This document shows, piece after piece, positions 22,030 through 33,649 of a stretch of 64,000 nucleotides of DNA. A program made the position numbers and the translations under genes. Source of the DNA: Symbiodinium natans (Eukaryota; Sar; Dinophyceae; Suessiales; Symbiodiniaceae); assembly GCA_905221605.1 (NCBI GenBank), contig CAJNDS010000357.1, forward strand, positions 62,001 through 126,000. The letters are read 5' to 3'. Numbering within the stretch: the stretch's first letter is position 1; each line of letters opens with the position of its first letter. The notes under the pieces are model-generated. The model saw only the letters and a program-made list of their open reading frames with translations, was not told where the DNA came from and made no database searches.

Positions 22030-22579
22030 AAATGAGTGTGGCCGCCCCGAGATTGCTTCTGAATGCTGTTGCTCGTAGCTTCCATGCCAGAACTTGGCAC
22101 AAGCTCACCGCGCTTTTGACAGAGAGAAGACCCCGTCAGGCAACTGCTTGCGCTGCGCTTGTGCAACCAAGCTTGGCGAGACAAGGCGGCAATTGCAGAC
22201 TTCCAATCCCTCCGTTGCATCGCATGTCTTATTCGGCCGCCAAAACGACAGTCCTTGCAGGTGCGTGATTTATCAGACTGTTGGAGGGTTCTTGTCTTGC
22301 CTGGCCATACATGGCCATAGGTTTGAGGTTTAAAGCAGATCAGCATATCCTCGGTGAAACCGACGTCGGGTACGCACGCACGTCAAAGCGTGAGGCTGGC
22401 CCCGCTCTATTCACTGGCTGCTCCCACCGGCTAGCCAGCGAAGATGCCCAAGTGCGGGCTGCTGCCTCCCGGCACAAAAAGTGTAGTTCTCACTGGTTTC
22501 TCGTATCAAGGCACGATTATGCTGGGGTCTCTACGCATTGTGACTTTTTGGGAGTTGAAAGTCAAGAGTAGAGGTGGTA

Positions 22580-22600
22580 CCCCCCCCCCCCCCCCCCCCC
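22580..22600. repeat. Homopolymer C run (21 bases)
   Basis: Twenty-one consecutive C bases follow GGTGGTA. Such runs are assembly-prone and can form unusual structure. Confidence 0.9.
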
Positions 22601-22830
22601 GCCCGGTGGTGAATGTGGTGATCCTCCGCCTGTCGACCAAGCATCCACCCGATCTCGCTACCCTCCCGGTTGTGATCCCCACCTGCCGACCAAGATCGAC
22701 TCGGATCGACCAAGCGTTCGCCGATCTCGCTCCCCTCCATCCCGGTGTCTCCCATCCCCTCCTGGTTGTCATCCAACGCCCGTCAACCAAGCATTCACCC
22801 CCTCGCATGTGACCCGATCTCGGCTGTCCT
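22601..22830. repeat. Degenerate C-rich minisatellite
   Basis: Imperfect units share GACCAAGC, CCGATCTCGCT and CCCTCC words, with about three recognisable units of 60-80 bases. No coding role is evident. Confidence 0.6.
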
Positions 22831-23135
22831 CAGTTCCAACCCCACTCGAGACAAGCGGCTTCATGGGGTTTGGGTTGTTCAGGCTGTCAGCGCGCTGGCG
22901 GCCGCCAGCAATTGTGGAAGAATAGATCAGGAGAGCACCTCCCGCTGTTGCGCGTCCTTGCCGCTTCCACATATCGTCGCGTACATCCCCCATCAATATT
23001 AAGCCTCAATGTGCCTGAATATGATATGCCTCAATATGCCTCCAGCTTTAGAGCACAGACCAAGATTAGATTCGGCAGGACGGACCGGGTGACGGGGCGC
23101 GCGCTGCTGCCATCGATGCGGCAGTGAAGAGCCTG

Positions 23136-23185
23136 CAGGTTTAGGGTTTAGGGTGGGTTTAGGATTTCGGGTTCAGGGTTCCCTC
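23136..23185. repeat. Degenerate TTTAGGG repeat upstream of the HEAT exon
   Basis: GTTTAGGGTTTAGGGTGGG is followed by TTTAGGATTTCGGGTTCAGG. It lies about 75 bases before the HEAT-exon acceptor, probably in the intron. Confidence 0.75.
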
Positions 23186-23257
23186 TCGGTGCTGGACTCG
23201 CAGCCACTTGCGCAACGTAAGCTTGCAGTGAAATTCAGTGAAAGCAGAAGTTGGCAG

Positions 23258-23827
23258 GATGCCTCGGTGGACGTTCGGAGGGTGGCTTTGCGCACCCTGG
23301 CCCATGTGGCACCTTGCGGGGATCGGACGGCCCTGGAGCAAGCGGCAGCATTGCTCACGGACCGTGCGTGGCCCGTGCGCTGTGCGGCTGTGGATGCTGT
23401 GGCCTGGCTGGCACAAGGCGGCGACAAAGAGACGACCTCCAGGGCGCTGGAGCTCCTGTCAGATCGCTTGCAGGATGCAGACTGGACAGTGCGACGGGCT
23501 GCTGCAAGAGGTTTTGGAAACTTACTTCAGTTCGTCACAGCCCTGTCTGAAGAACTGAAGCGGGATGGTGTGGTGGACTCGCAACTGCCACATCCTGAGG
23601 ATCTTCAAGATGCCTTGGAGCACGCCGTCTTCCCAGTCTCGCAGCTCCTGCAAGATCCATCGGTGCATGCCCGGCAGGCTGCTTTAGATCTGCTGCACTG
23701 GCTCCCGGCTAACGAAGGACTTATCCAAACTCTGCGCCATCACTCTCAGACTGAGCTGGTCCCACACCTCCGATGTGAAGCGGAGAAGCTGCTCGGCCAG
23801 TTGACAGAACCTCGCAACCCAGAGTAG
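23258..23827 (+). CDS. HEAT-repeat protein, 3'-terminal exon
   Basis: HEAT repeats are paired helices forming scaffold solenoids. This exon follows a TTGGCAG acceptor at 23257. It reads DASVDVRRVALRTLAHVA, then LLTDRAWPVRCAAVDAVAWL and LLSDRLQDADWTVRRAAARG, each a HEAT unit with the D/V/R pattern between helices. After a linker of about 35 residues a further unit follows (LLQDPSVHARQAALDLLHW), and the protein ends ...LGQLTEPRNPE at 23825 with TAG. About 190 residues and roughly four HEAT units are seen. The open frame extends upstream to 23153 through the telomere-like tract, but that part is probably intron. Upstream exons were not identified. The fold is clear; the specific protein is not. 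Confidence 0.7.
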   Translation, partial: DASVDVRRVALRTLAHVAPCGDRTALEQAAALLTDRAWPVRCAAVDAVAWLAQGGDKETTSRALELLSDRLQDADWTVRRAAARGFGNLLQFVTALSEELKRDGVVDSQLPHPEDLQDALEHAVFPVSQLLQDPSVHARQAALDLLHWLPANEGLIQTLRHHSQTELVPHLRCEAEKLLGQLTEPRNPE

Positions 23828-24344
23828 CACGGCAGGGCTGTAGCGAAGCCTTTGCTGCGTGAAGAAGGTTGCACTGATGCGGAAACGGGTGCTGCACTGA
23901 ATCAGGGTTTCTGAGATGTGTCCCGTCAGGGGGTGTTGGGAACTGAGAATTTCAGAATGACGATCCTCAGAAAACGTGAAAAGTGTTCAAAGGAAGGACC
24001 TTTGTAGGAGACCCGTAGCGGTACATTCGGGGCAACTTTTGGTATGTACTGGTCGGTACTATGTATCAGCAAGTAGGAGTTAAGAGGAGATATTGTTCAT
24101 TCGAGGGCTAAATTCTAGCACCCCTCATTGTTCACGATTGGACAAAGGCATTCGGGAAGATTGTATTTTGTTTAGGGGTATTGACAGCTCTGGCTGTTAT
24201 TCTTTGGAAGTGCCCACAGAACCTCACAGTTAGGCAGGCTCCGAATTGTAAGCACAGAGCCATTCAGCTTCTACTGCTTTCGAGCCCTCTCATTTGACAA
24301 AGCAGTGGCTCAAGGAGTGAGTATGTCTCCTGACATCTGCTGCA
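23828..24344. other. 3' flank of the HEAT gene, no gene seen
   Basis: No polyadenylation signal can be named with confidence, since dinoflagellates lack a consistent AATAAA. The sequence is AT-richer than its neighbours and holds no open frame of note. Confidence 0.4.
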
Positions 24345-24779
24345 TCAGACCGCATGAGAGCTCATGAGGAGCCCGGAAAGAACAGACGGCGAGCACTTCA
24401 GTGATGGAGTCTGTAAATAGTCGTTTAGGCGACGCGACTCCAGACGCAATGGTCCCTGGAGATGAGCGCTGAAGCCGTTCGAATCGGCGTGCGATTGCGG
24501 CCTCTCGTTGCACATGAGGCTGCACAAGCTGCCCACCCTTGCCTCAAGGTTCGTCAGCAGCTTAGCTTCTGAAGCACCGGCTGGAGGTGCAAGCACTGTG
24601 CTTACATACTGGTCTTGCGGTAGTTCGTTTTGGATCACTCTCAGAAAGGCAGCAAGTCGCGAGAGAACAACAACATTTCGCCGCGGTTGTAAGGTGAAAA
24701 TGCCGTCATCGTCGACGCGGATGGGGGCGGAGGCGTCATGTGTCATGTTCTTCTTGCTGCCCTGAATGTTAAACCCCAA
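24345..24779 (-). CDS. Candidate minus-strand exon, unidentified
   Basis: The minus frame reads APIRVDDDGIFTLQPRRNV, then VVLSRLAAFLRVIQNELPQD and LLTNLEARVGSLCSLMCNE. It is open for 144 codons and looks protein-like, but a + frame over part of the same bases (24508-24765) is also open. No family recognised. An alternative is that the + strand here contains the missing 5' part of the kinesin gene. Confidence 0.25.
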   Translation of the reverse strand: MGFNIQGSKKNMTHDASAPIRVDDDGIFTLQPRRNVVVLSRLAAFLRVIQNELPQDQYVSTVLAPPAGASEAKLLTNLEARVGSLCSLMCNERPQSHADSNGFSAHLQGPLRLESRRLNDYLQTPSLKCSPSVLSGLLMSSHAV

Positions 24780-24842
24780 AACCTCATGAACCGTAAGCCC
24801 TAAATATTAAGCAAACTAAACACTAAACCTTAAATGTGTTGC
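24763..24842. repeat. Very degenerate CCCTAAA-like words
   Basis: AACCCCAAAACC, AAGCCCTAAATATTAAG and ACACTAAACCTTAAA words occur in series. They look like an old telomere-like insertion. 24843-25289 shows no gene and probably contains the intron before the kinesin exon. Confidence 0.45.
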
Positions 24843-25289
24843 AACATTTCTTGAAGTCTCGCTGAGTCCATCAAGCCAATGTTAGAGCACAGCCTCTCCC
24901 GCTACAGCTTTAAGCCAGCATAGATAAAGAGTTCACGGGTGCCGGATTGACACTTCGTGGGTTGCTGTATGCAGTGCTCCACCGAACGTGTAAAGCAAGT
25001 GACCTGTGACAGAAAAAGCGCAACTTTGTTTTTTTTTCTCCTCCGCGCAAGTCTACCGATGCCTCTCGTGGCCATGCAGCGAAGGAGTTGATCGCATAGG
25101 GCCATAGGGCATGGGCCCCTGGAAGATCCTAAGATGACACGCCTCGCAAAGATCGTTGTGTCGTGTCGTCGCCGTAAAGTCCAAAACAGCACTTCACGCA
25201 TCACGGCTGTGCCTTAATGCAAGTAGAAAGAGAATTCTTGCTCAGCATCCTGAGATCGTGCTTGCTGTAATCTCAGCTCTCTTTGGCAG

Positions 25290-28200
25290 GCAAAGCTGCT
25301 CCGAAGGAGTTTGCATTCGATTATGTCATGGATAGCACCGACCCCAAGGCCAAGTCGTTTGTCGGCCAGGAGAAGTGTTATCAGCTCATGGCTGGAAAGA
25401 TGATTGAGCATGCTTTCAATGGATACAGCACCTGCTTGTTTTGCTATGGTCAAACCGGTACTGGCAAAACCTTCACTATCATGGGCAACGCAAAGCCAAA
25501 ATCCGAGCAAGGCCTGTTGTTACGTTTCATGTCTGATATGTACCAGCAAGTGGACACGCTGCTTGAAAGGCAAGGATGCGAGATTCAGTGCCGCGTGCAG
25601 ATTGTGGAGGTTTATAACGAAAAGGTTAGAGACCTTCTCAACGAAAGCAGCTCTCCCAATCCTGAAGTTCACGTGCATCCGAAGCTCGGGGTGTATCTGA
25701 AACATGCGTTGGATCTCCCGGCCAACTCACTGGAATCATGCCTCGCGCTTATTGACGAGGCGAGAGGGCGGCAAAGCTTCGCAGCAACTGCCATGAACGC
25801 GCAATCATCGCGTGGGCATACAGTCTACAAGCTGAGTTTGGAAAAGCATGGTGGCAGCGACAACACCGTGATGACCTCGGAGGTCTACTTCGTAGATCTC
25901 GCAGGCAGAGAGAATGAACGCACAACCAAAGTAAAGGGGGATCGCCTCGTTGAGTTGAGCTTCATCAATCGAAGCCTGATGTGGCTTTCTCAGTGCATCC
26001 ATGCACTGGGTAGCCCCGAGCCCTCCAGGCGACGACACTCAGTAGGTGAGCTCGACCAGCCTAGTCAGCCGAGTGTGAAGGAGAAGGTGAATGGCAATGC
26101 TATTACTGGGCGTCGACAAAGCCTTCTTGACAAGAAGGTGAAGGGAGACAGGCGTCCCACGGATGCAAGTCGTGAGCGTGGCAGCACCATCTCTGAAGAT
26201 TCTGACGCCACGCCACATCACAGGAAGGCAGCCAACGCCAAGGGTGTTGACGTTACCATGGCGCGATTCCGCAACTCAAAGTTGACGTTGCTTCTTGCCA
26301 ACGCGCTGAGTGGCAACTCCAAGACTTCCGTCATTTGCACGCTGAGCCCAGCCAAGCAGAGTGTGGATGAAAGTCTGACTACCCTCAACTTTGCAACCAG
26401 CCTGAAGCACGTGAAGGTTGAGGCTCGGGCTGCAACCTTCGTTGACAAGGATGCGCTGATCAGCGGCCTGCAGACAGAGGTCCAGGCGCTTCGTGACCGC
26501 TTGTCGTCTGACGGCGCAACTGCTTTGGAGGAGCTCAAGAGTGAGCTGGAGGTTGCAAACGGAATGCTTCAGAAGTACCGTGAATCTTGGCAAGAGAAGA
26601 TTGAAGAGAACGAGAAGCTGCGAGAGCAGCGAAACAACGCCTTGCGCAAGCTGGGGGTAGCTCGCTTCCGCATGGCAGTGAGGTCTCCAAGATCTCCAAA
26701 AGATGGTGAGCCAAAATCACGGCAGTCAAGCAAGAGCCCGCGGAGCCCCGAGCTGCCGGAGTGTCCCTACCTGGCAAGCTATTCTGACGATCCTCATGCG
26801 AATGGTCGCTTCATCTTTGCCTTGCCGGAAACAGGCTTCGAGTACTGCATGGGCTATGCATCGGACTGTCATTTCATCCTGCCACGCAGAGCCGGAATCG
26901 CTCAAAGGTGTTGCTCTGTATGGCTGGATGAGGGAGGGCTCTTTATTCGTCCGGTATGTGCTGACTCGACACCCGTAACCACTGTGGAGATAAACCATGT
27001 GAAGCTGGCGAGGGAGGAGCCGAGAGAGCTGCGACATGGCGATCTTCTCGTGCTCGGCAGCTCACTATGCTTCCTCGTGAACAGCGGTGCTACCCCGCCA
27101 GGAAATCCAGGAAATCTGCATGAGAAGTTACCCACCTGGTGGGGTCTTGGCTCTCAGGATCGCGCGCGGATCATGCAGCAAATCCTCCCCGAGCACCAGA
27201 AAGGCCACTTGGAGGTGGCCTTGCAGTACATGTCTTGCTTGCAGGGCCAGAACCTGGATAGCCGAAGCTTCCAACGTTTGGACAAGTTCCTCATCTCGGC
27301 AAAGCGCGCTGCAGCACTCGTTGTCGAGGCCACGCGCCTTCTCCACATCCATATTTTCTGTGCAAGAGCAACATAATACCTTATAAACTCCTAGTCCTAG
27401 CCCACCCCTCCCAACGGTTGATGAACTTGCTGTTGACCTAGTCACAAGAGCCACCCCGTTGTGCGATGTTGAAATAACGAATCATGCTGTGTGCAAGGCC
27501 AACGCATTGACTGACACCCTCAAGCCCTTGTCAAACCTCAATCTGGAGCTCTCCTCCATGGCCCCAGTGATGATGTACGGATATGGAGACCCTCGGGAGC
27601 ATCGTGACCTCCCTGTGACCTGTGCCTGTTTTCCATCCGTTCCCTGTGCTCTTCAACAGCTCAGTAAATTCTCGAGCTGAGGACAACTCGGCCGTTCCTG
27701 ATCTTTGTGTCCGCTTGGTCAGGCAGACAGAGAAGCAGGCCGGGCCGCCAACAGAAGAAGCCCAGAAGAATCAGACGCAGATTCGTAGATTGGAATTCAG
27801 TGCGTTTAGATGCATGCAGCACATTTCAGCCAGGAGGCTGAGCTCCTGTCAATCTGGACCATGGGACAATTCGAGGCCGTGAAGAGGGTTGGTACTTGGT
27901 ACACAGCTCACTGCATGTCATGGGTCCATGCCAATGCAATGACCGTGTCAGGCGCGGCTGCAGATCATGAGGGAGATGCATGAGAAGCGGCTGCACCGGC
28001 CTGACAGCTTCGCCCTGGATGCCAGGCAAGGCAATGTCGAATTCTGGCTAGGACGCCTATATAAAGCTCACCACCCCAGATCGAGTTGACTGAACAGTCT
28101 TCAAGGCTCGATCCGTGGGCGGACTCTTCAATGCCGTTGAGGGCGCAAGGCTGCCGTGCAATGTGTTTTCTTGTGAACGACTATGATCCTGGGCATGGTA

Positions 28201-28320
28201 TGATGGGACAGGTAGTCCGGAATCTCGACCCAGCACATCGCCAAGGCCTGGCGAGTGGGAACTGTCTTGCTGGCAGTCGCCAGCGAAAGCAAGGCTGAAT
28301 CGAACGCCGGGTGCTTGTAA
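25290..28320 (+). CDS. Kinesin-3-like motor protein with FHA domain, multi-exon, 5' end not found
   Basis: Kinesins are microtubule motors, and the kinesin-3 group (KIF1/Unc104) carries cargo and has an FHA domain after the motor. The large exon (25290-27328) follows CTTTGGCAG. Its frame carries the P-loop GQTGTGKT (25448-25471), switch I region NAQSSRGHT, switch II DLAGREN (usual DLAGSE, so one substitution) and FRNSKLTLLLANALSGNSK. A roughly 60-residue insertion rich in Ser/Arg/Lys splits the motor between the ALGSPEPS and KGVDVTMARFRNS segments. A coiled coil and then an FHA-like domain (about 26800-27080) follow. Protein continuity supports a GC-AG intron at 27329-27497 and further exons at 27498 to about 27615 (ANALTDTLKPLSNLNLELSS), about 27677-27800 (AEDNSAVPDLCVRLVRQTE), 27952-28025 (RLQIMREMHEKRLHRPDSF) and probably to about 28320. 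The motor N-terminus must lie upstream. Confidence 0.85.
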
Positions 28321-29591
28321 GGAATCATGGCAGAGAGACCTCCAGCCTGCACCAGGACTTGGTATGCTTTGTCAGATCGCTACCACTATGAGCTTCGATT
28401 CTGGTGTTGTGCTAGTTCTGGTTTGAAGCTCTTGAAGGACGCAGAGAGACTTGTCCTAAAGAGCCCTGGCTGCACCTCTGCACCAAACCAAGGGTGCACC
28501 ATGACTCCTAAACCCGAAGCTCAGGATGGACAACCTCCTCGCCCAGAGCCAGAGCCAGGCCAGCACTCCTGCAGGAAATGAATCGACGAAGAGCGGCGGA
28601 CTTGCTCTCAGCTGCCCGCTGCCTATGTGCCCAGGAGGATGTGCTCAGCTTTTGGATGCTAAGGACGGGAAGGCTCGGAAACAAAGGCTCAGTCCGGACA
28701 CCCCCCGCCACCACGCAAAGGCACGCTGCCTTTGGTATGAGACTGGAGTAGGGCTGAATCAGACTAACTACACCTAATTACTTGGCCCTGCACCAGCCCG
28801 CAGCGACGACAACATCGACTCTTCGAAGATGAGGCTTTCTGCTCAGACAAAGAAGTTGGGAGCACCACGCCCCTTTGCAAATGACGCACGCCAGCAGCAA
28901 CGGCAAGACAATCTGATCCGAAGGCTAAGAGCGGCAATGGCAGTACCATCTCCGACAGGCCTGGCGCGCCCCACACAGTTCCAGTGCAGGAGATGAGAGT
29001 TCGACGGTACCGGCCCACGCACTGTGTCTTACCGTCACCGCAATTTTCGAGGTAGTTTCGGTAGCTATTTGCGATCTTTTTTTCAAACATGCGATGCCAT
29101 GTTGGCCTGGGGATGCCCTGGGGAAGGTTTAGCCGAGCATCAGCTCAAATCAGCAAGTAAACACGCAAAAGCTTCTGTTTCCTTGCATCCCTCTCCCTCA
29201 GCAGAGCGTGTGCCACTTTGTAGCCGCCTTGAACTTTGTTGACCATCCACGCAAAAACGTTTCAATGACACGGTGCTTCAAAGCCCGCGCATCTGACAAT
29301 GAGTGTTTCCAGGTGACTCACCGGGGCCCAAGCATCGCAGCCGTTCCCTTGGTCAGCGGACGGAGGCCATCTTTGCCGACGCAGGTTTGATGAAGGTTTA
29401 GGTGTGTTTAGGTTCTTGATGCAATGCTCCCCTCCGGCATTCCACATGAATGAACCATATACTCAGTCCGGTGAGGTCCGGCAAGGTGTTTGTGCAGGGT
29501 CGGTAGTGTGAGGTTTTGTCGTGGTTTCGCTCTGCGTGCCAGAAGAACAAATGTTTGATTCGGGTGCGGCTGTAGGATAGAGCTGGTTACT
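28321..29591 (+). other. Possible further kinesin or unknown exons
   Basis: Protein-like open segments occur at about 28526-28600 (MDNLLAQSQSQASTPAGNES), 28635-28720 (QEDVLSFWMLRTGRLGNKGS) and 28790-28996 (ARSDDNIDSSKMRLSAQTKK and DARQQQRQDNLIRRLRAAM). They may extend the kinesin tail or belong to the next gene. No domain is recognised and borders are not resolved. 29000-29590 shows nothing further except degenerate TTTAGG words near 29390. Confidence 0.3.
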
Positions 29592-29598
29592 GCGGGAT

Positions 29599-29756
29599 AG
29601 AATGCATGAACAGTTCGACGGCTCGGAGAAGGGCATTCAATCCATGGACGCGAAACTTGGCAGCAGCTCGTGGTACAGGAAAGCCACGGATTCGACAAAC
29701 TCGCTCGAAGCGGCCAGCATGTTCGAGTTCCCGAGTAGGAGGGTTGTGGACTGAGG
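29599..29756 (+). CDS. Candidate exon, unidentified
   Basis: An open segment reads MHEQFDGSEKGIQSMDAKLG and WYRKATDSTNSLEAASMFEF, ending at a stop after RRVVD. It is more protein-like than the longer minus frame over the same bases. No family recognised. 29757-30122 contains a Ser-rich open stretch (DASTSFSSSAGSYNSI) and nothing else. Confidence 0.3.
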
Positions 29757-30122
29757 TTTGCCGATGCGTCGACGAGTTTCTCGTCATCCGCAGGCAGCTA
29801 CAACAGTATTTAGAGACGACTACTTGCTCCTGCAAATGGCTGCAGTTAGTGGCTAAGCGATGATAGGGTATCTCGCATTGGCCTGGGACTTCACTGTCGG
29901 AGGCCACTTGACTGCAGACTTTGGCAGTGGCTCGCCAGCCTTCTTCGCAGAGGCATCGTGTCATCAGCAACTCCTAGCAAAGGGTTCAATTCAGATCATG
30001 TTTGCATTTGTTGCAGTTTGCTCCTTGGGCACCTCTTCTTCCTGTTGAAAGATGCAGGTCGAGTCGGCGTCTCCCGGTCTTGCTTGGGACCACCAGCTCC
30101 TTTCAAGCAATTAAATTACGTG

Positions 30123-30176
30123 TTACTGCTACTGCTACTCCTGCTACTGCTGCTACTACTTCTACTACTACTACTG

Positions 30177-30256
<80 letters not shown>

Positions 30257-30272
30257 GCAACTACTACTACTG

Positions 30273-30358
<86 letters not shown>

Positions 30359-30814
30359 GCTACTGCTACTGCTACTGCTACTGCTACTGCTACTGCTACT
30401 GCTACTACTACGACAACGACGATTGCTGCTGCTGCTACGACGACGACTACTACTACTACTGCTACTACTGCTGCTGCTACTACTACTACTACTACTACTA
30501 CTGCTACTACTACTACTACGACGACGACGACCACTACTACTGCTGCTGCTGCTACTGCTACTACTGCTGCTGCTACTACTACTACGACGACGACTATTAC
30601 GACTACTACTACGACTACTACGACTACTACGACTACGACTACTACGACTACTACGACTACTACGACTACTACGACTACTACGCCTACTACGACTACTACG
30701 ACTACTACGACTACTGCGACTACTACGACTACTACGACTACCACGACTACTACGACTACTACCACTACTACCACTACTACGACTACTACGACTACTACGA
30801 CTACTACGACTAAG
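30123..30814. repeat. Long CTA/CTG/CGA triplet tract
   Basis: About 690 bases keep a 3-base period: long (CTA)n blocks, then CTG-interspersed, then (ACGACT)n-type blocks. All frames in the tract are open and encode homopolymer-like Leu, Thr or Val runs. The tail 30815-30930 decays into CTACTTNNNTA words. No evidence of translation. Confidence 0.95.
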
Positions 30815-31015
30815 TACCGCTTACCTACTACCTGCCTGCTACTTGTCACTACTACTTAACTACTACGTACCTACTACTTTTCTAATACTTTCCTGCTACT
30901 TATCTACTACTTGAAGCTTTTGGGGCTAATTATTGAGATGTGCTTGCCTACTACTTGAAGCGTTTGGGGCAGCTATTGAAAAGATCATGAGTATTCTACA
31001 CGCGACGCAATCGCT

Positions 31016-31090
31016 GGGTCCTGAGAGTCCTGAGAGTCCTGAGAGTCCTGAGAGTCCTGAGAGTCCTGAGAGTCCTGAGAGTCCTGAGAG
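31016..31090. repeat. 9-bp tandem repeat (CTGAGAGTC)n
   Basis: About eight perfect nonamers give a uniform reading frame (Pro-Glu-Ser repeats on +, Gly-Leu-Ser on -). The high identity indicates recent expansion. Confidence 0.95.
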
Positions 31091-33649
31091 GATGGGTGGG
31101 CCAAAGACCAGACCCAATTTTGGGATCCTGTCCACCGGCTCGCCTCGCGGGCACAATGGGCACAACGTTGACTTCAGTAACGTCGGGGCCTTTTGGCAGT
31201 CAGTGATTGCATTGTGTCACATCTAGGCAGACCTGCATGTGGCAGGCCCCGGGAGTCTGCACAGCACCTACACCTGGCCTCAAATCGCGTTTGAAGCCAA
31301 GCCCGGGCATGCATGGATTCAACAGGAGGCCTCTGGGCCACGTTTTGTGTGACTTCAGGTTCTTTCGGCACTGTCACTCCGAGAACGGATGAGCGCTGGG
31401 GCTGGAGCTCCGTGCCAGTGCCCGGCTCAGTTTGCCGATCCGTCGAGTAGGGCAAAGTTGCTTCTGACCTACGATCTGCCTGCTTGAATTCCTATGACAT
31501 ACCAGACGCCCGCAAAAGACTTCTAGCAGCTTGAGCGAGAGCAGACTTCGGCTGTCATAATGGTCCAATGTTCTGTGCAACCTCCAGCTCTGTGGCTCCT
31601 TTCAGGTTTCAGCTCCAGATCTATCCGAGTTTGCCATGGGATACCAGGCGACGTCGAATGTTGAAGCTCTTTGCGGGGAAGAGATGTCATGACATGGACT
31701 GCAAGGCCTCGATGCCCAGTACCCCTGGGTATCCCGGAAGCCTTGCCAGTGCTGTTCCGTGGCTATTTTTAATGACCACACAGAGAGTATAGGAGAGTCT
31801 GCGAGCTGCATCCGGGGCACAGAACCCAGCATCTGAGCAGTAAGGTCCAAGAAACACAGGACGGCTCTGCAATGTCTTCCCCGCGGAATCCCTTCGCGAA
31901 CCCCGACATGTCTGGGCCTTGAGCTTGTGCTGCGGCCATGTGGATGTCGAACTTCTAAAGTTCTAAAGTGCAACATGCAGGACACGACCTCTCATCTTAT
32001 TGAGTTAATTGTTTGTTTCAGAGACGCAGTACTCCTTTGTTTCAGAAATGCAGTCGGGAAGTCGTCACGCCAAGCTCACGATACATCAAACAACCGCGGA
32101 AGTAGTTAGCAATGCACGTCAAGCGCTGTATGCGCTGTAGCAATCATCATGAGACGAGATGGACAAGAGGAGAGGAGAAGGAATTTCTGGACCGAAATGG
32201 ACCGAAGGAAAGACGAATGCTCAAACGGGGCAGCATGGCACCAAGCAAGCATGCTGCCCGACATCCCAATCGAGAAGTGCATTCCCAGCACTTTGGAGAG
32301 CCAGCCCATTCCCCCCAAAAGAGTTCACCAATCAAAGGGACAGCATACGTATGCGGAGAAGTATGCATTAGATGCAGCTGAAATGTCCTCAAACCGCTCC
32401 GCTAAAGCGCAAACAACGCACACAGCACATCGGCTTAGATATGACAGCGTTCACGGGAAGTCGCTGAAACAGATAGAAAGAGTGCAACTGCCACGCATGG
32501 CCTCTACTGGCAAACATCCTGGACATTGTCAGTGCCTGAGCTCGATTCGATGCCGCAGACCGTCCAAGGAAGCTCGAAGCCACAATCAAGGCGTTTGCAA
32601 ATTCTCCGAAGAAGCGAGTGACGTTTCGCCACACGAGCCGCAAGAGCTGTCTCATAGTGGCATATTCGAGGCCGACCGGCCCTAGAGGGGCTCATCGGAA
32701 CCCAAATGCAACATTCAGGTTGGCAAGCTAAGCCTCTGTGGTTCATCCAACTACGCAGAAAGAGTGGATGAACATCTTCGAAATTGCCTGGCTCAGTTCC
32801 AGTCCTCTTCCTTACCCCTTAACAGCCCCTGAGTCCCATGAGGTTCGTTCAGCCACACAATCGTTGGACACTACCAGCTCGGCGCCGGCGGCCTGCTGTG
32901 CTTACAGTCCAAGGCCCATCTTACTGGCACCAGCCTCTATGCCTTTATGCATCATCCTGATAGACTCTGATAGACTTGTTGCCCTCCCGGTACTTTGTGT
33001 CAACTGAAAGAGCATGACCAGGACCGCTAGTTTTTCCAGCAGAGCTGCCTGAAGGACCGCGATGCCATCATGTCGTGTATGATGTTCTCAGCCTATGGTG
33101 TAGGTGTAGCATGTCGTTTCGACTCACTGAGTACGTAGTGGCGGTGGCGGGTTCACTCGTTTTGAAGGCGGGAGATCCGCTTGGCATGCTTCATCGTGGC
33201 ATGCTGGCAGTGCCGACCTTGGAATGTGATGCCGTTCCGCGAGAGTATTGAGTTTCCGTTTGACAAGATTCACAAGTCGCGCAACGCAAGGTTTTAGTCC
33301 GTCTGCTGCAGTAGCTGGGCATGCGGCCTTCGAGACAGCATCACCCGTAGAGCCATGTTCGACATATGTGCTCGAATGGACGGTCCACACGCCATTCTGC
33401 TTCTGAGTTTGGGAGGAACCCTTTCGAGAACTTCTTACTGCATTCTTTTGCCGTGCTCGATTTAGGATCTTAGAATCTCGAATCACCATGGGCACACGTG
33501 AGTAGGAGACAAAGTATGCACATGCAGCTCAAGAATCATTGTGATCCTGATGATTCTGGTTGCAAGGTCAACCTGAACCTTTCATATGCAGCAATCCTCT
33601 GCTCACTGTTGCCTTGCAGAAGGATGCCGCGACTCTTGCAGCTTCTGCT
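31091..33649. other. Gene-poor stretch
   Basis: Short protein-like segments occur at about 31262-31350 (YTWPQIAFEAKPGHAWIQQE) and 31608-31690 (SAPDLSEFAMGYQATSNVEA), but without partners. A 178-codon + frame (32149-32685) and a minus frame at 33124-33495 (LVNLVKRKLNTLAERHHIPR) are no better than chance. No RNA gene seen. Confidence 0.35.

Noticed and set aside
24508-24765. N-terminal exon of the kinesin motor
   Set aside because: The frame has basic and Ser-rich stretches but lacks the VRVRP-type strand expected at the motor start, so I could not support it.
29958-30914. Reading frames of 250-318 codons encoding Leu, Thr or Val runs
   Set aside because: They are simple translations of a triplet microsatellite; all frames are open in the tract and no flanking domain exists.
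31016-31090. CRISPR array
   Set aside because: The repeats are contiguous nonamers without spacers, and the genome is eukaryotic.
32149-32685. 178-codon + frame
   Set aside because: No motif, no border signals, and length within chance expectation for 64 kb and six frames.
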